From: Streptococcus agalactiae ATCC 13813
Lineage (GTDB): Bacteria > Bacillota > Bacilli > Lactobacillales > Streptococcaceae
Assembly: GCF_000186445.1 (NCBI RefSeq)
Contig: NZ_GL636070.1
Span: 1,794,856 to 1,828,845, forward strand
Reading direction: 5' to 3'
Length of the DNA stretch: 33,990 bases
Shown here: in pieces, positions 7,365-16,952 of the stretch
How the letters are laid out: each line of letters opens with the position of its first letter
How positions within the stretch are numbered: the first letter of the stretch is position 1
Made by a program: the position numbers and the translations under genes
Notes under the pieces: generated by a model
Databases searched by the model: none
What the model was told of the DNA's origin: nothing
Seen by the model: the letters and a program-made list of their open reading frames with translations, nothing else

Positions 7365-8177
7365 TTAACGTAAAGCATAGTCATAAATAGCTTTAGCAAC
7401 CCCGGCTTGGTTATTATCCACCGTTATATATTTACATCTAGATTTAATCTCATCTGATGCATTCCCCATAGCAACGCTATTGGGAACTAAATCTAATAAT
7501 TCAATATCGTTAGGAGCATCACCGATAGCCATAACTTGATTAATATCCAGTCCTAATTTTGCTATCAAGGATTTTAAGCCTCTTGCTTTTGTTACTCCTT
7601 GAGGCATAATCTCATAAATATAGTCTTGGCTTCGAACTCCACTAAATTTCGAGATTAAGGTTTCTTCAACAGCTTCTTGAAAAGCAGTTACATCTGCATC
7701 TAATCCCATGTACATTGCTTGAAAGACAATTTCTTCTTGATTGCGAAGAGCATCTAAACTTGTTGACTTTGCTTTTGTAAAAACTAAATCAGCATCATAA
7801 GCAACAATTTCAGGAACTTCCTCACCAACAGCGTAAAATGTATTTTCAGCTGTTAATGTTAAACAAACGTTGGGAAATTCTTTAACAACCTCCTCAAGAA
7901 AGATGAGTTCATCATGTGTTAAAGTTGCAGAATCAATCAATTGCCAATCTTTCGTGCTATAAGTGCTACAACCATTATTCATGATAATATACTCCTCTTT
8001 TGTTAAACCTAGTTCATTAAAATAAGGAAGTATACCTGACATCGGTCGCCCAGTACACAGTACAATTTTAATACCTGCTTGAGTTGCTTCTTTAATAGCT
8101 TGGATATTTTCCTTTGGAATTTTCTTTTCATCATTTAAAAGCGTTCCATCCATATCAATAGCAATTAATTTTATCAT
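7365..8177 (-). CDS. Cof-type HAD-superfamily phosphatase
   Basis: Cytoplasmic haloacid dehalogenase-family phosphatase of 270 residues (Cof/YidA-like subgroup, C2B cap). Motif I is DMDGTLL near residue 9 (nucleophile and acid/base Asp pair), motif II is the Thr in CTGRP, motif III the Lys of VTKARGLK, and motif IV GDAPNDIELL. Such enzymes hydrolyse sugar phosphates, pyridoxal phosphate or flavin precursors with broad specificity; the substrate cannot be assigned. The in-frame ATG at 8195 overlaps the upstream stop and would put GAGGAG inside the gene, so the ATG at 8177, 7 nt after that site, is chosen. It lies 14 nt after the TRIC-type gene and is probably co-transcribed with it. A second 270-residue family member lies at 29593. 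Confidence 0.88.
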   Translation of the reverse strand: MIKLIAIDMDGTLLNDEKKIPKENIQAIKEATQAGIKIVLCTGRPMSGILPYFNELGLTKEEYIIMNNGCSTYSTKDWQLIDSATLTHDELIFLEEVVKEFPNVCLTLTAENTFYAVGEEVPEIVAYDADLVFTKAKSTSLDALRNQEEIVFQAMYMGLDADVTAFQEAVEETLISKFSGVRSQDYIYEIMPQGVTKARGLKSLIAKLGLDINQVMAIGDAPNDIELLDLVPNSVAMGNASDEIKSRCKYITVDNNQAGVAKAIYDYALR

Positions 8178-8191
8178 CTTTTTCTCCTCTA

Positions 8192-8806
8192 TCATTTCTT
8201 ACGTGGTCTGACAACTGGCAAGTGCCATTGTTTCTTATACCCCAACATCCTTAGGCTAGTTACAACTAACACTAACAAATAATAATCAGTTGTTGTTTTA
8301 GCAATTTTAAAATATAAAATGATCCCCACTAATATTGACCAACCTGCATATATTTCACTTCTTAGTACTCCAGGTTTTCGGCCAGCCAGAACATCTCTGA
8401 CAATACCTCCACCTGCACCAGTTAGTACTGCTGCGACAATGACAGCACTAAGAGGTTGATGAGATTGAGTCGCATATAGTGCTCCTTGAACACTAAACGC
8501 TGCCAACCCAATAGCATCTGATACAACTTCGGCATCCCGTCCCTTACCACTCAACAAGTTAGGGAAAATCATAATAAACAAAATAGCTGCTGCTGCTGCA
8601 TAAAAAGCAATTCCTTGACTCCAAAGTGTTTCAATAGGCAAACCAATTAGTACATTTCTAATAGCTCCACCACCAAATGCCGTTACAAAACCTAAGATAA
8701 AAAGTCCTAGAATATCAAATTCTTCCTCAATCGCCACAATAGCTCCCGAACTTGCAAAAGCTACTGTTCCAACCAAACTTAAAATGTTCCAAATATCGAT
8801 TGACAT
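8192..8806 (-). CDS. TRIC-family (UPF0126) membrane protein
   Basis: Integral membrane protein of 204 residues with about six to seven hydrophobic helices arranged as two similar halves. Each half carries a glycine-rich GGGxxRDxL-type motif: GGGAIRNVLIG near 48-58 and GGGIVRDVLAGRKPG near 133-147. This is the signature of the prokaryotic TRIC / UPF0126 (YadS/YvgT-like) family, whose members form trimeric monovalent cation channels in structural work. The physiological role in streptococci is unknown. An in-frame GTG at 8812 is rejected because GAGGAG lies 5 nt before the ATG at 8806. It forms a two-gene unit with the HAD phosphatase. Confidence 0.82.
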   Translation of the reverse strand: MSIDIWNILSLVGTVAFASSGAIVAIEEEFDILGLFILGFVTAFGGGAIRNVLIGLPIETLWSQGIAFYAAAAAILFIMIFPNLLSGKGRDAEVVSDAIGLAAFSVQGALYATQSHQPLSAVIVAAVLTGAGGGIVRDVLAGRKPGVLRSEIYAGWSILVGIILYFKIAKTTTDYYLLVLVVTSLRMLGYKKQWHLPVVRPRKK

Positions 8807-8856
8807 CTGCACTCCTCACAACTAATTCTATTCTAGTTTATCATTTTTAGAATAAA

Positions 8857-8910
8857 AAAGAAGTGAGAAACTGCTCAAATTAAGAAATTAAAAGCTGTAA
8901 CCACTTCTTT
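8857..8910. terminator. Terminator after copZ
   Basis: Nine-bp stem AAAGAAGTG / CACTTCTTT enclosing a larger, partly paired loop, with a T run on the minus strand exit. It lies between the copZ stop and the TRIC-family gene. Confidence 0.65.
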
Positions 8911-8915
8911 AGTTA

Positions 8916-9122
8916 TTAATTTATTTCCTCTTCTAGTGAATACTTTGTGTCTTTTAAAGAACGTTTTAAAAGCCATTTGAATGTTTTTCCACTTACGACA
9001 ACTTGATTTTTAGTCAAATCAACATTAACCTCGTCAACACCAATCACACTTGATAACTTATCAGAAACTATTTTAGCACAACCATCACATTTCATGCCAC
9101 TAACTCGATAGGTATGTTTCAT
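8916..9122 (-). CDS. copZ: Copper chaperone CopZ
   Basis: Single heavy-metal-associated domain of 68 residues with the Cu(I) site GMKCDGC (C12 and C15 region), the MxCxxC motif of CopZ/Atx1 chaperones. It carries cytoplasmic Cu(I) to CopA and CopY. Shine-Dalgarno GGGAG lies 7 nt before ATG. It is the last gene of copY-copA-copZ, 40 nt after copA, and is followed by a terminator. After the HMA core the C-terminal half (TFKWLLKRSLKDTKYS) is more basic than typical, a possible docking surface. Confidence 0.9.
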   Translation of the reverse strand: MKHTYRVSGMKCDGCAKIVSDKLSSVIGVDEVNVDLTKNQVVVSGKTFKWLLKRSLKDTKYSLEEEIN

Positions 9123-9162
9123 ATTCTTCTCCCTTCATAAAAATTCAGTCTTATTATCTTTA

Positions 9163-11397
9163 TTATTTTAAGACTTTTAAGCGAAGTGCGTTTAAAACTA
9201 CTGAAACTGAACTAAACGCCATAGCTAAGCCTGCCAACATAGGATTGAGTAAGGGACCACCAAAAAGATGTAAAACACCCATTGCCACTGGAATCGCTAA
9301 AACGTTATAAAAGAAAGCCCAAAATAAATTTTCCTTAATAATTTGAATCGTTTGTTTACTGATAGTCATTGCTTTTAAGAGATCTGTTAGCTCAGGTTTC
9401 ATCAACACGATATCTGCTGATTCAATAGCAATATCTGTTCCAGAACTCATAGAGATACCTACATCACTGCTAGCTAGCGCAGGAGCATCATTGATGCCAT
9501 CACCAACCATCGCAATCTGTCCGCCTTTTTCTTTAAGTTCTAAAATAACGTTTGCTTTCTGATCAGGTAAAACTTCTGAAACAACTGTCGTGATACCCAA
9601 TTTTTGTGCTATGGCATCTGCACTAGCCTTATTATCACCAGTAAGTAAAACTAAGTTAAATCCTAATCTTTGTAACTGCTTAACTGTTTCTTGGCTATCT
9701 GTCTTTAGCTGGTCCGTTAAAGTTATTAAACCGCTCAACACTCCATTTTCGGAAACGTAAACCACAGTTTGTGCTTCTTCTTGAGCTATTTCTATATCAG
9801 CCTTTGCTAAATCTAAATTAACATCGTTCTTAGTCATTAAGTTAGCATTACCTACAAGCATAGTTTTACCATTAATAATTGCACTCAAACCGTAACCCAA
9901 AATATTTTTAAAAGCCATGACTTCCCTTAAGGGAAGTTCTTTCTCTTCTGCTTTGTTAACAATTGTTTGGCTAAGTGGATGATTTGAAAGTTTTTCTACT
10001 GATGCTACTTGACCTAAAAACTCCTCTTTATCTCCCCCATATGTTTTGATAGCAACTACTTCTGGTTTCCCTTTGGTCAAGGTTCCTGTTTTATCAAAAA
10101 CTATTGTATCAATGTGGTGAGCCTTTTCCAACACTTCACCACCTTTAAATAAAATACCATTCTCAGCTGCTTTACCACTAGCCACCATAATAGCTGTAGG
10201 AGTTGCCAACCCTAAAGCACATGGACAAGCAATCACTAAGACTGCAATCATAATCTTCAGAGAGAAGGCAAAACTTTGCCCCAGAATTAAGTACCAACTC
10301 AAGCCTGATAAAATTGCAATGACAATAACAAAAGGGACAAAGACTCCTGATACTTTGTCTGCTAAGTTAGCAATTGGAGCCTTACTTGTCTGTGCAGCTT
10401 CTACTAAGTTAATAATTTGTGATAGAAGGGAACCGCCAGCTTCTTTTTCAACGAAAATCATTAAGCTACCTTGCCCATTAATGCTGGCACCGTAAACCTT
10501 ACTACCAACCTTTTTTTCAACTGGAATACTTTCACCTGTTAACATGGATTCATCAATACTTGATTCTCCTGCTACAACATGGCCATCAAGAGGAATTTTT
10601 TCTCCAGGTTTGACAAGAATTGTTTCACCTATTTTAACTTTATCCAAAGGAACCATATAGTCTTCACCATCTTTGATAACTCTTGCTTCTTTTGCTGATA
10701 AAGTTAATAATTTTTCAATCGAGGCTGAAGTACGCCCTTTGGATAATATTTCAAAATATTTTCCTAGAGTAATAAGTGTTAAAATAACCGCAACAGATTC
10801 GAAATAAAGCTGGTGAGCGTAGTGTATGTCACCCTGTAATATTTCGTACAATCCATATAAGCTATAAATGAAAGCCGCTGTTGTGGCTATAGTAACTAAT
10901 GAATCCATATTGGGATGCCTTTTAAAAAGTGCTTTAAAACCATTTTGGTAAAAGATACGCCCAAAATACATCACCGGTAGTGTTAACAATAATTGTATCA
11001 TACCATAGTTTAGAGGTCCCTTATCTGGCATCAAAAATGATGGTAACCATAAGTTAATCATTGGCCCCATGGAAATATAGAGAAGAGGTATAGTTGCAAC
11101 TGCTGACATCCAAAAGCGATGCCACATCTTTTCAATTGCTAATTGGTGCCGTTCAGATTGGCTTTTAGAAGTTTCCTCTTTGAAAAGCGATGCTTCGTAT
11201 CCACTCTCAGAAACACACTCTTCAATCACGTTTGGCGATAAGGTTGTATCATCAAACGTAACTGTCATTTTCTCTGTTGCTAAATTTACTACTGCACTAT
11301 CCACATGGTCTAACTTGTTGACAGCTTTTTCTATCGTTAAAGCACAAGATGCACAAGTCATCCCATCAATCAAAAATGTTTCTTTTCTATTAGCCAT
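9163..11397 (-). CDS. copA: Copper-exporting P1B-type ATPase CopA
   Basis: Membrane Cu(I) exporter of 744 residues. One N-terminal metal-binding domain has GMTCASC (C15, C18). Eight membrane helices are expected, with the metal-transport motif CPC in IACPCALG (about residue 390). The actuator loop has TGES, the phosphorylation site is DKTGTLTKG (Asp near 433), the nucleotide domain has the P1B-specific HP in SNHPLSQ, and the hinge is GDGINDAP. The last helices carry YN (FYNVLAIP) and MAFSS, the Cu(I)-binding residues of the CopA (P1B-1) group, which supports copper over zinc or cadmium. Shine-Dalgarno AAAGGAG lies 5 nt before ATG; the copY stop is 12 nt upstream. Repressed by CopY and induced by copper. 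Confidence 0.95.
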   Translation of the reverse strand: MANRKETFLIDGMTCASCALTIEKAVNKLDHVDSAVVNLATEKMTVTFDDTTLSPNVIEECVSESGYEASLFKEETSKSQSERHQLAIEKMWHRFWMSAVATIPLLYISMGPMINLWLPSFLMPDKGPLNYGMIQLLLTLPVMYFGRIFYQNGFKALFKRHPNMDSLVTIATTAAFIYSLYGLYEILQGDIHYAHQLYFESVAVILTLITLGKYFEILSKGRTSASIEKLLTLSAKEARVIKDGEDYMVPLDKVKIGETILVKPGEKIPLDGHVVAGESSIDESMLTGESIPVEKKVGSKVYGASINGQGSLMIFVEKEAGGSLLSQIINLVEAAQTSKAPIANLADKVSGVFVPFVIVIAILSGLSWYLILGQSFAFSLKIMIAVLVIACPCALGLATPTAIMVASGKAAENGILFKGGEVLEKAHHIDTIVFDKTGTLTKGKPEVVAIKTYGGDKEEFLGQVASVEKLSNHPLSQTIVNKAEEKELPLREVMAFKNILGYGLSAIINGKTMLVGNANLMTKNDVNLDLAKADIEIAQEEAQTVVYVSENGVLSGLITLTDQLKTDSQETVKQLQRLGFNLVLLTGDNKASADAIAQKLGITTVVSEVLPDQKANVILELKEKGGQIAMVGDGINDAPALASSDVGISMSSGTDIAIESADIVLMKPELTDLLKAMTISKQTIQIIKENLFWAFFYNVLAIPVAMGVLHLFGGPLLNPMLAGLAMAFSSVSVVLNALRLKVLK

Positions 11398-11409
11398 ATT
11401 TTCTCCTTT

Positions 11410-11826
11410 CTAATGGCATTGACACTGACCAGGAATGCAATTACAAGCTACACGTTCAAGTGTTTTGCCTTTCTTAGCTTCTAGTGATGATTGCAAATTT
11501 AATCGATCCTTCTCTGTCATTGGTATACTTTCCAATAAGTGTCTAACAATAGCAACATGTTTGGTCTGACAAACTTTTTGAAATACACTATCTACCTCTG
11601 ACATCATAGCTAAATCTTCATCAATTAAAGGAGAATAGCTAAATCCTTTTCCCATTTTTTCTCTGCTCACATAGCCTTTATCTAAGAGCCTTCTTAATAA
11701 GGTTTTGACAGTTGAAGGAGTCCAATCATACTTCTCTAGTAAAACTGCTAGTATCTCATTACTGGTTGTTTTCTGCTGTGCCCAAACCACTCTCATAATT
11801 TCCCATTCTGCGTTTGAAATAGTCAT
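11410..11826 (-). CDS. copY: Copper-responsive repressor CopY
   Basis: Transcriptional repressor of 138 residues in the BlaI/MecI/CopY winged-helix family. The DNA-binding domain (about 1-75) has the family sequence AEWEIMRVVW, and the C-terminus has CxCxxxxCxC (C128, C130, C135, C137 in CNCIPGQCQC). In CopY this motif holds Zn(II) in the DNA-bound form, and Cu(I) replacement releases the operator. Two cop boxes lie upstream, one over the promoter -35, so autoregulation of the copYAZ operon is expected. AGAGGTGAG precedes the ATG by about 4 nt. First gene of the operon, divergent from the esterase homologue. Confidence 0.95.
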   Translation of the reverse strand: MTISNAEWEIMRVVWAQQKTTSNEILAVLLEKYDWTPSTVKTLLRRLLDKGYVSREKMGKGFSYSPLIDEDLAMMSEVDSVFQKVCQTKHVAIVRHLLESIPMTEKDRLNLQSSLEAKKGKTLERVACNCIPGQCQCH

Positions 11827-11845
11827 TTTCTCACCTCTTTCGATT

Positions 11846-11855
11846 TACGTTTGTA
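11846..11855. promoter_or_regulatory. cop box 1 (CopY operator)
   Basis: TACGTTTGTA, one mismatch to the CopY operator core TACANNTGTA. It lies between the copY -10 and the copY start, where a bound repressor would block initiation. Confidence 0.75.
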
Positions 11856-11860
11856 AACCA

Positions 11861-11889
11861 ATTTTAGCAAATAAATCTACATTTGTAAA
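11861..11889 (-). promoter_or_regulatory. copYAZ promoter
   Basis: Minus strand TTTACA (11889-11884), 17-nt spacer, TAAAAT (11866-11861). The -35 overlaps cop box 2, and cop box 1 lies just past the -10. Confidence 0.8.
11878..11887. promoter_or_regulatory. cop box 2 (CopY operator)
   Basis: TACATTTGTA matches TACANNTGTA perfectly and overlaps the copY -35. It lies 32 bp from cop box 1, about three helical turns. Confidence 0.88.
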
Positions 11890-11921
11890 CTGAAAAACAT
11901 TTCTCATCTTTCTTTACTCTA

Positions 11922-11949
11922 TTGACAAAGATGTTGGTTTTATTATAAT
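11922..11949 (+). promoter_or_regulatory. Promoter of the esterase homologue
   Basis: TTGACA (11922-11927), 16-nt spacer, TATAAT (11944-11949), a near-consensus vegetative promoter. It is divergent from the copY promoter; the nearer cop box is about 35 bp from this -35. Confidence 0.85.
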
Positions 11950-11988
11950 AATATTACACAAAAATAACATTATATTAAGGAGAATACC

Positions 11989-12993
11989 TTGAAACCGTCC
12001 TTCAAAAAACTATTGCTACTATTTAGTATTATCACCATTTTATCCATCGCCTGTACACCACATGCAAAAGCAAGTGGGCGTTCATGGAAAAGTTGGTTTA
12101 TCGAACAATACTTTTGGCTAAAGCGCGATAAAAGTTATTATAAAGTTCAAGATGAAAGTTCATTTCAAAAGTACTTAAATGCTAGCCGTGAACAATCTGA
12201 TAAGGGTTATTACTTAGACCCAAACTCTGTTAATGGAGGGCTTGTTCAAGAGAGACTTTTTGATATGCAAGTCTATTCTTGGAATGACAACGGTAAAGCT
12301 AATCAAAAGACCCTTTTCTATTTAGCTGGTGGCTCTTACTTAAATAATCCAACGCCTTACCATATCAGCATGCTTAAGACGCTCTCAACTAGTCTTGATG
12401 CAAAAATTATTTTACCAATTTATCCAAAAGCTCCTCGTTATACCTATGATTATGCTATCCCTAGATTGGTTAACCTTTATAGACACTTTCATGAAAAAAA
12501 CGCTAATCTCACTTTGATGGGTGATCCAGCTGGCGGAGGATTAGCTCTAGGATTAGCGCATGCGTTGTCTCACCAATCAGGGCAAGAGGCTATTCCTCAA
12601 CCTAAAAATATTATCCTCTTATCTCCATGGCTAGATGTGACAATGAAACATCCAGAAATTCCCAAATACGAAGATACTGATCCTATCCTATCTGCTTGGG
12701 GTCTCGCACGTGTAGGTGAAATTTGGGCAAATGGTTCTAATAATACTAACCATACATATGTTAGTCCTAAAAATGCCCCTGCTACTAAACTCGCTCCTAT
12801 TACGTTATTTACTGGAACACGAGAAATATTCTTCCCAGATATTCGCGATTATGCTGCACAACTACAAGCAGCTAATCACCCCGTTAACTATATTGCACAA
12901 GAGGGAATGAATCATGTTTATCCAATTTACCCTATTGAAGAAGCTAAAACAGCACAGTATCAAATGATTGATATCATCAATAAAACTCCTTGA
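11989..12993 (+). CDS. Secreted alpha/beta-hydrolase (Sse-like esterase) with nucleophile Ser replaced by Pro
   Basis: Secreted alpha/beta hydrolase-fold protein of 334 residues starting with TTG (AAGGAG 6 nt upstream). The signal peptide covers about 1-29, probably cut after HAKA; C22 after LSIA is only a weak lipobox. The body matches the HSL-like esterase fold: strand FYLAGGSYL (110-118) where HGGG is usual, the nucleophile elbow GDPAGGG (178-184) where GDSAGG is expected, a Glu/Asp-containing acid segment GTREIFFPD (276-284) and GMNHVYP with H309. P180 replaces the catalytic Ser (codon CCA) and A112 replaces the oxyanion-loop His. By position beside copYAZ and by sequence type it resembles group A streptococcal Sse, a secreted esterase/PAF acetylhydrolase. 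This copy is predicted to be inactive as a serine esterase; a non-enzymatic role is possible. Confidence 0.75.
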   Translation: MKPSFKKLLLLFSIITILSIACTPHAKASGRSWKSWFIEQYFWLKRDKSYYKVQDESSFQKYLNASREQSDKGYYLDPNSVNGGLVQERLFDMQVYSWNDNGKANQKTLFYLAGGSYLNNPTPYHISMLKTLSTSLDAKIILPIYPKAPRYTYDYAIPRLVNLYRHFHEKNANLTLMGDPAGGGLALGLAHALSHQSGQEAIPQPKNIILLSPWLDVTMKHPEIPKYEDTDPILSAWGLARVGEIWANGSNNTNHTYVSPKNAPATKLAPITLFTGTREIFFPDIRDYAAQLQAANHPVNYIAQEGMNHVYPIYPIEEAKTAQYQMIDIINKTP

Positions 12994-13020
12994 TACTAGC
13001 TATCTCAACTCTAAAGCTAT

Positions 13021-13057
13021 AAAAAATAAACCATGATTTTGACATGGTTTATTTTTT
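13021..13057. terminator. Bidirectional terminator between the esterase homologue and rbfA
   Basis: Perfect 15-bp stem AAAAAATAAACCATG / CATGGTTTATTTTTT with a 7-nt loop and T tracts on both strands. It serves the convergent esterase homologue and the nusA-infB-rbfA operon. Confidence 0.95.
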
Positions 13058-13077
13058 ATTATTCTTAATCTTTGATT

Positions 13078-13428
13078 CTAATCTTTTTTATCTAGATTGC
13101 GCAACATTTCATCAATCTTATTTCCGTATTCAATAGATTCATCTTTAACAAATTGTAAATCTGGTATTTTATACATAGTAAGGTTTTTACCAAGTTCACG
13201 CTTAATAGTACCAGTTGCTTTTTCTAAACCAATTTGTGCTTTTTGATTATCAGAAGCAAGTGTCGAATGAATAGTATAAAATACTTTAGCCATTGAAAGG
13301 TCACCCAACATCTGAACATCAGTAATTGTGACATCTTGTACACGTGGATCATTAACTCGGAGACGCAAAATCTCATTGACTTCACGTTTAATTTCCATTC
13401 CAACGCGATCAATACGATGATTAGCCAT
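13078..13428 (-). CDS. rbfA: Ribosome-binding factor A
   Basis: Small 30S maturation factor of 116 residues with a type II KH-like fold. [20 protein letters not shown] at the N-terminus, then [14 protein letters not shown] and the LRKTP-like region around [19 protein letters not shown] are typical. It acts on the 16S rRNA 5' helix in late 30S assembly. An upstream in-frame ATG (13455) exists, but GAAAGGA lies 6 nt before the ATG at 13428 and the family begins with MANHR, so that start is chosen. Last gene of the rimP-nusA-infB operon, about 110 nt after infB. Confidence 0.93.
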
Positions 13429-13463
13429 AATTAATCCTTTCTTCATTGTGCTCATAACTTGAA

Positions 13464-13526
13464 AGCTAGGACGAGCCTAGCCATAATTTTGTATTTCCCT
13501 ACCAACTAAAGATACAAGTTGGGTTT
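13464..13526. other. Two short hairpins in the infB-rbfA spacer
   Basis: The spacer holds GCTAGG-ACGAG-CCTAGC (about 13465-13481) and CCAACT-N8-AGTTGG (about 13502-13521). Neither has a T tract, so they are more likely RNA processing or stability elements than terminators. Confidence 0.4.
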
Positions 13527-13536
13527 CTCATAGGGG

Positions 13537-16320
13537 TTATTTACGTTTAATTTCTTCCATAATGTATGCTTCAATAGTGTCATCTTCTTTGAGATCGTTA
13601 TAATTCTCAATCATTAGACCACCTTCTTGAGCATTGCCGACTTCTTTAACATCATCTTTATAGTGTTTAAGACTTGCTAATTTACCATCAAAAATGACAA
13701 CACCATCACGGATAACACGAACACTTGAATCACGAGTAACTTTACCATTGATAACCATAAATCCACCAATAGTTCCCACTTTTGAAACTTTAAAGGTCTC
13801 ACGAATAATGGCTTCACCAAGGATTTTTTCTTGGTATTCAGGATCAAGTTTACCTTTCATCGCTTCTTCAACTTCTTCGATAACTTTATAGATAATGCTA
13901 TGTTGACGAATTTCGACATCATCAGCATCGGCTTGTTGACGAGCTTGTGGAGTAGGGCGTACGTTAAATCCTATAATAACAGCATTTGATGCTTCAGCAA
14001 GAGTTACATCAGACTCATTAATAGCACCAACTGCTGAGTGAACAACATTAACTTTTACTCCTTCAACATCAATCTTAAGGAGAGAAGCTGCAAGTGCTTC
14101 TACAGAACCTTGCACATCAGCTTTGATAATAACATTAACTGACTTAACTTCACCAGCTTTAAGGGTATCAAATAAGTTCTCGAGGCTAACACGTTGCGTG
14201 TTTTGGCGTTGTTTTAAGAGAGCACGTTTTGCACGTTCTTCACCTGCAGCACGCGCAGCTTTCTCATCTGCATAAACAGCAAAATGATCACCAGCCATTG
14301 GAGCTTCGTTCAAACCAGTAATAGAAACTGGTGTAGATGGACCCGCAACTTTGACACGACGTCCAAGATCATTAGTCATCGCACGAACACGTCCAAATGT
14401 ATTACCAACAACGATTGGATCTTGTACATTTAAAGTACCTTGTTGGACAAGAAGCGTTGCAACGGCTCCCTTACCTTTATCAAGACGGGCTTCAATAACA
14501 GTACCAATAGCACGAACATCTGCATCTGCTTTTAATTCTTCCATTTCAGCAACTAAAAGAACTGTCTCAAGTAATTCTTGAATATTTTTACCAAACTTAG
14601 CTGAAATTTCAACAAATTCAGACTCACCACCCCATGCAGTAGAGATGACACCATGCTCAGCTAATTCACTGATAACGCGTTCTGGATTTGCACCAGGTTT
14701 ATCAATTTTGTTGATAGCAACAATAATTGGGACACCCGCAGCTTTAGAGTGATTAATTGCCTCAACTGTCTGCGGCATAACACCATCATCAGCGGCAACG
14801 ATAAGGATAGTAATATCAGTTACTGATGCACCACGCGCACGCATAGAAGTAAAGGCCGCATGCCCTGGTGTATCCAAGAAAGTAATTTTCTTGCCAGCTT
14901 CTTCAATCTGATAAGCACCAATATGTTGAGTAATTCCACCAGCTTCGCCAGTAGCGACACGTGAATTACGTAGAGTATCAAGGAGAGTTGTTTTACCATG
15001 GTCAACGTGTCCCATGATAGTAACAACAGGCGGACGTTCCGTTAAGTTATCAGGATTAAGGTAATCCTCATCTGCAAAGAAGCGTTCAATATCAGCTTCA
15101 TCAACTTCAACCTTAGCATGTGCTTCAATCCCGTAGTCAACCATCAATAGCTCAATAGTGTCTCCATCTAATGATTGATTCTGCGTTGCCATAACTCCCA
15201 TCATAAAGAGTTTTTTAACAATTTCCGCTGGTTCGCGTTTAATACGTTTTGCAATTTCCGCAACGGTCATGCCCTCAGTATATTCAAATTCTTTTGGTAA
15301 TTCATGGAATTTACGCTCTGTTACTGGTTTTGGAGCTCCATTAGTCTTACCTTTTTTATTTTTCTTATTATGATTCCAGTTACTATTTCTTTGATTTCTC
15401 ACTTGGTTTTGATTATTCCAGTTTTTCTTATTTTTTGTTTGCTTTTGTCCATCTTCATTTTCATTTGAAAATTGACGAGACTTATCAGAACGAGTTTGTT
15501 TTTTACGACGACTATCTGCTGTCTGTGATGGCGTAGCGGCTACTTTATTGACAATTTCTTTTACCTTAGCAACAGGTTTAGAAGCAAGTTTTTCCTTAGC
15601 TTTTTGAGCTTCTTCTTGCGCTTTTAACGCTGCTGCTTTAGCTAGTTCTTGCTCCTTAGCTGCTTGACGTTTGGCTTCTTGCTCTTCACGGAAACGCTGC
15701 TCACTATGACGTGAGTATTCAGCATTTTGCTCAGCTTTCAAAGCTGCTGCTCGAGCTTTAAAGTCAATGCGATTGCCTGCAGGTTGCTGAGGACGCGTTT
15801 GGGGTTTCTGTTTATGATCAGCATAACGCCCATCATTTTTATTACGGTTATTTTGCTGACCTTGTCGGTTATCATTACGATTACCATTTGAACGCTTTTG
15901 ACCTTGATGGCGTCTGTCGTCAGAGCGTGTATCATTATGGCGATTATTCTTACGGTGATCCCCATTATGTTGACGCTTCTCCGCTTCAGCTTTAGCACGA
16001 GCCTCGCGCTCCGCCTTAAAGTTACGACTTTGTGGTTTCGGTTTAGCTACAGGTTGAGTTGAAGGTTTATCATCGGACAAGCCTTGTTTGGTTTCAACAG
16101 TTTTAGATTCTGTTTTCACACCTTGATTAGTTTGAACAGAATTTGTTGGAGCTTTGGTTTTAGAAGAGCTAAAACTCTCAACAATACGTGTAGCATCATT
16201 TTCTTCAACGCTAGAAGCATGACTTTTTACAGGTAAGCCAAGCGATTGAGCTTGCTCAACCACTTCCTTACTCGTCTTTCCAATTTCCTTAGCGATTTCG
16301 TGTAATCTTTTCTTTGACAA
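13537..16320 (-). CDS. infB: Translation initiation factor IF-2
   Basis: GTPase of 927 residues that recruits initiator tRNA to the 30S subunit. A short N-terminal IF2_N domain (about 1-45, [20 protein letters not shown]) is followed by a long charged, low-complexity linker rich in K, R, Q, N and A (about 50-330), a second IF2_N motif near 345-395, then the G domain: GHVDHGKTT (about 434), [16 protein letters not shown] (about 483) and NKID (about 538). Domains II-IV follow to the C-terminus ([20 protein letters not shown]). The start codon is TTG, preceded by a perfect AGGAGG 7 nt away. It lies 20 nt downstream of ylxQ in the nusA operon. Confidence 0.96.
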   Translation of the reverse strand: MSKKRLHEIAKEIGKTSKEVVEQAQSLGLPVKSHASSVEENDATRIVESFSSSKTKAPTNSVQTNQGVKTESKTVETKQGLSDDKPSTQPVAKPKPQSRNFKAEREARAKAEAEKRQHNGDHRKNNRHNDTRSDDRRHQGQKRSNGNRNDNRQGQQNNRNKNDGRYADHKQKPQTRPQQPAGNRIDFKARAAALKAEQNAEYSRHSEQRFREEQEAKRQAAKEQELAKAAALKAQEEAQKAKEKLASKPVAKVKEIVNKVAATPSQTADSRRKKQTRSDKSRQFSNENEDGQKQTKNKKNWNNQNQVRNQRNSNWNHNKKNKKGKTNGAPKPVTERKFHELPKEFEYTEGMTVAEIAKRIKREPAEIVKKLFMMGVMATQNQSLDGDTIELLMVDYGIEAHAKVEVDEADIERFFADEDYLNPDNLTERPPVVTIMGHVDHGKTTLLDTLRNSRVATGEAGGITQHIGAYQIEEAGKKITFLDTPGHAAFTSMRARGASVTDITILIVAADDGVMPQTVEAINHSKAAGVPIIVAINKIDKPGANPERVISELAEHGVISTAWGGESEFVEISAKFGKNIQELLETVLLVAEMEELKADADVRAIGTVIEARLDKGKGAVATLLVQQGTLNVQDPIVVGNTFGRVRAMTNDLGRRVKVAGPSTPVSITGLNEAPMAGDHFAVYADEKAARAAGEERAKRALLKQRQNTQRVSLENLFDTLKAGEVKSVNVIIKADVQGSVEALAASLLKIDVEGVKVNVVHSAVGAINESDVTLAEASNAVIIGFNVRPTPQARQQADADDVEIRQHSIIYKVIEEVEEAMKGKLDPEYQEKILGEAIIRETFKVSKVGTIGGFMVINGKVTRDSSVRVIRDGVVIFDGKLASLKHYKDDVKEVGNAQEGGLMIENYNDLKEDDTIEAYIMEEIKRK

Positions 16321-16339
16321 TTGATGTCCTCCTATTCTG

Positions 16340-16642
16340 TTATGCCATAAGAGTCCTCATTTTCTTTGAAAATCCAGCGTCTGCGACAGCAACCACTTTT
16401 CTTGGTTTGCCTAACGCATCACTTAATTCCAGTGTTGAAAACACTGTGGAGACTTCTGTTTTGTAGTAATTACTTTTATCAGTTACTTTTTTCGTCAAAT
16501 TTGGGCCAGCATCATTTGCTAGAAAGATTAGCGATACTTGTTGATTTTGAATTGCTTTAATAACCAATTCTTCACCTGTAATAAGGCGCCCCGCACGCTG
16601 TGCTAACCCAATGAGATTTAATACTTTTTCTGAATTATTCAA
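16340..16642 (-). CDS. ylxQ: L7Ae/L30e-family RNA-binding protein YlxQ
   Basis: Small protein of 100 residues with the ribosomal L7Ae fold: [16 protein letters not shown] at the N-terminus, [11 protein letters not shown] (K-turn binding loop) and the [11 protein letters not shown] segment. YlxQ proteins bind kink-turn RNA in Bacillus; the cellular target is unsettled. It overlaps the ylxR end by 8 nt and is followed 20 nt later by infB, the usual firmicute operon order. Confidence 0.9.
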   Translation of the reverse strand: MNNSEKVLNLIGLAQRAGRLITGEELVIKAIQNQQVSLIFLANDAGPNLTKKVTDKSNYYKTEVSTVFSTLELSDALGKPRKVVAVADAGFSKKMRTLMA

Positions 16643-16931
16643 GGCCTAACTCTCTTCTTTTGACCTTATGGTCGACATATGCCAATAGTTCATCATAGAA
16701 TTCATCAGAAACTTCCATTGAAAAACTGCGATCAAACACTCGTTTCTTTTTCGCTAGGATAGCTTCATCATTGTCCAATTTTATGTAGGCACCTCGACCA
16801 TTTTGCTTTCCGGTAGGATCTATAAAAACCTGTCCTTCTTTATTTTTAACAATTCGTAAAAGATCTCGCTTATCGATCACTTCACCAGAAACAACTGATT
16901 TTCTTAAAGGTATTTTTTTTGTTTTAGCCAT
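16635..16931 (-). CDS. ylxR: YlxR/RnpM-family nucleic-acid-binding protein
   Basis: Protein of 98 residues in the DUF448/YlxR family: IPLRKSVVSGEVIDKRDLLR where many members have RxCxxx, then DPTGKQNGRGAYI (the conserved GRGAY motif). The family binds RNA and in Bacillus (RnpM) modulates RNase P. The first motif has V-V-S in place of the Cys found in many homologues, so this is a Cys-less form. AGAGGTG precedes the ATG. It lies 21 nt after nusA and overlaps ylxQ. Confidence 0.88.
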   Translation of the reverse strand: MAKTKKIPLRKSVVSGEVIDKRDLLRIVKNKEGQVFIDPTGKQNGRGAYIKLDNDEAILAKKKRVFDRSFSMEVSDEFYDELLAYVDHKVKRRELGLE

Positions 16932-16952
16932 AAAACACCTCTCTCATTTATA

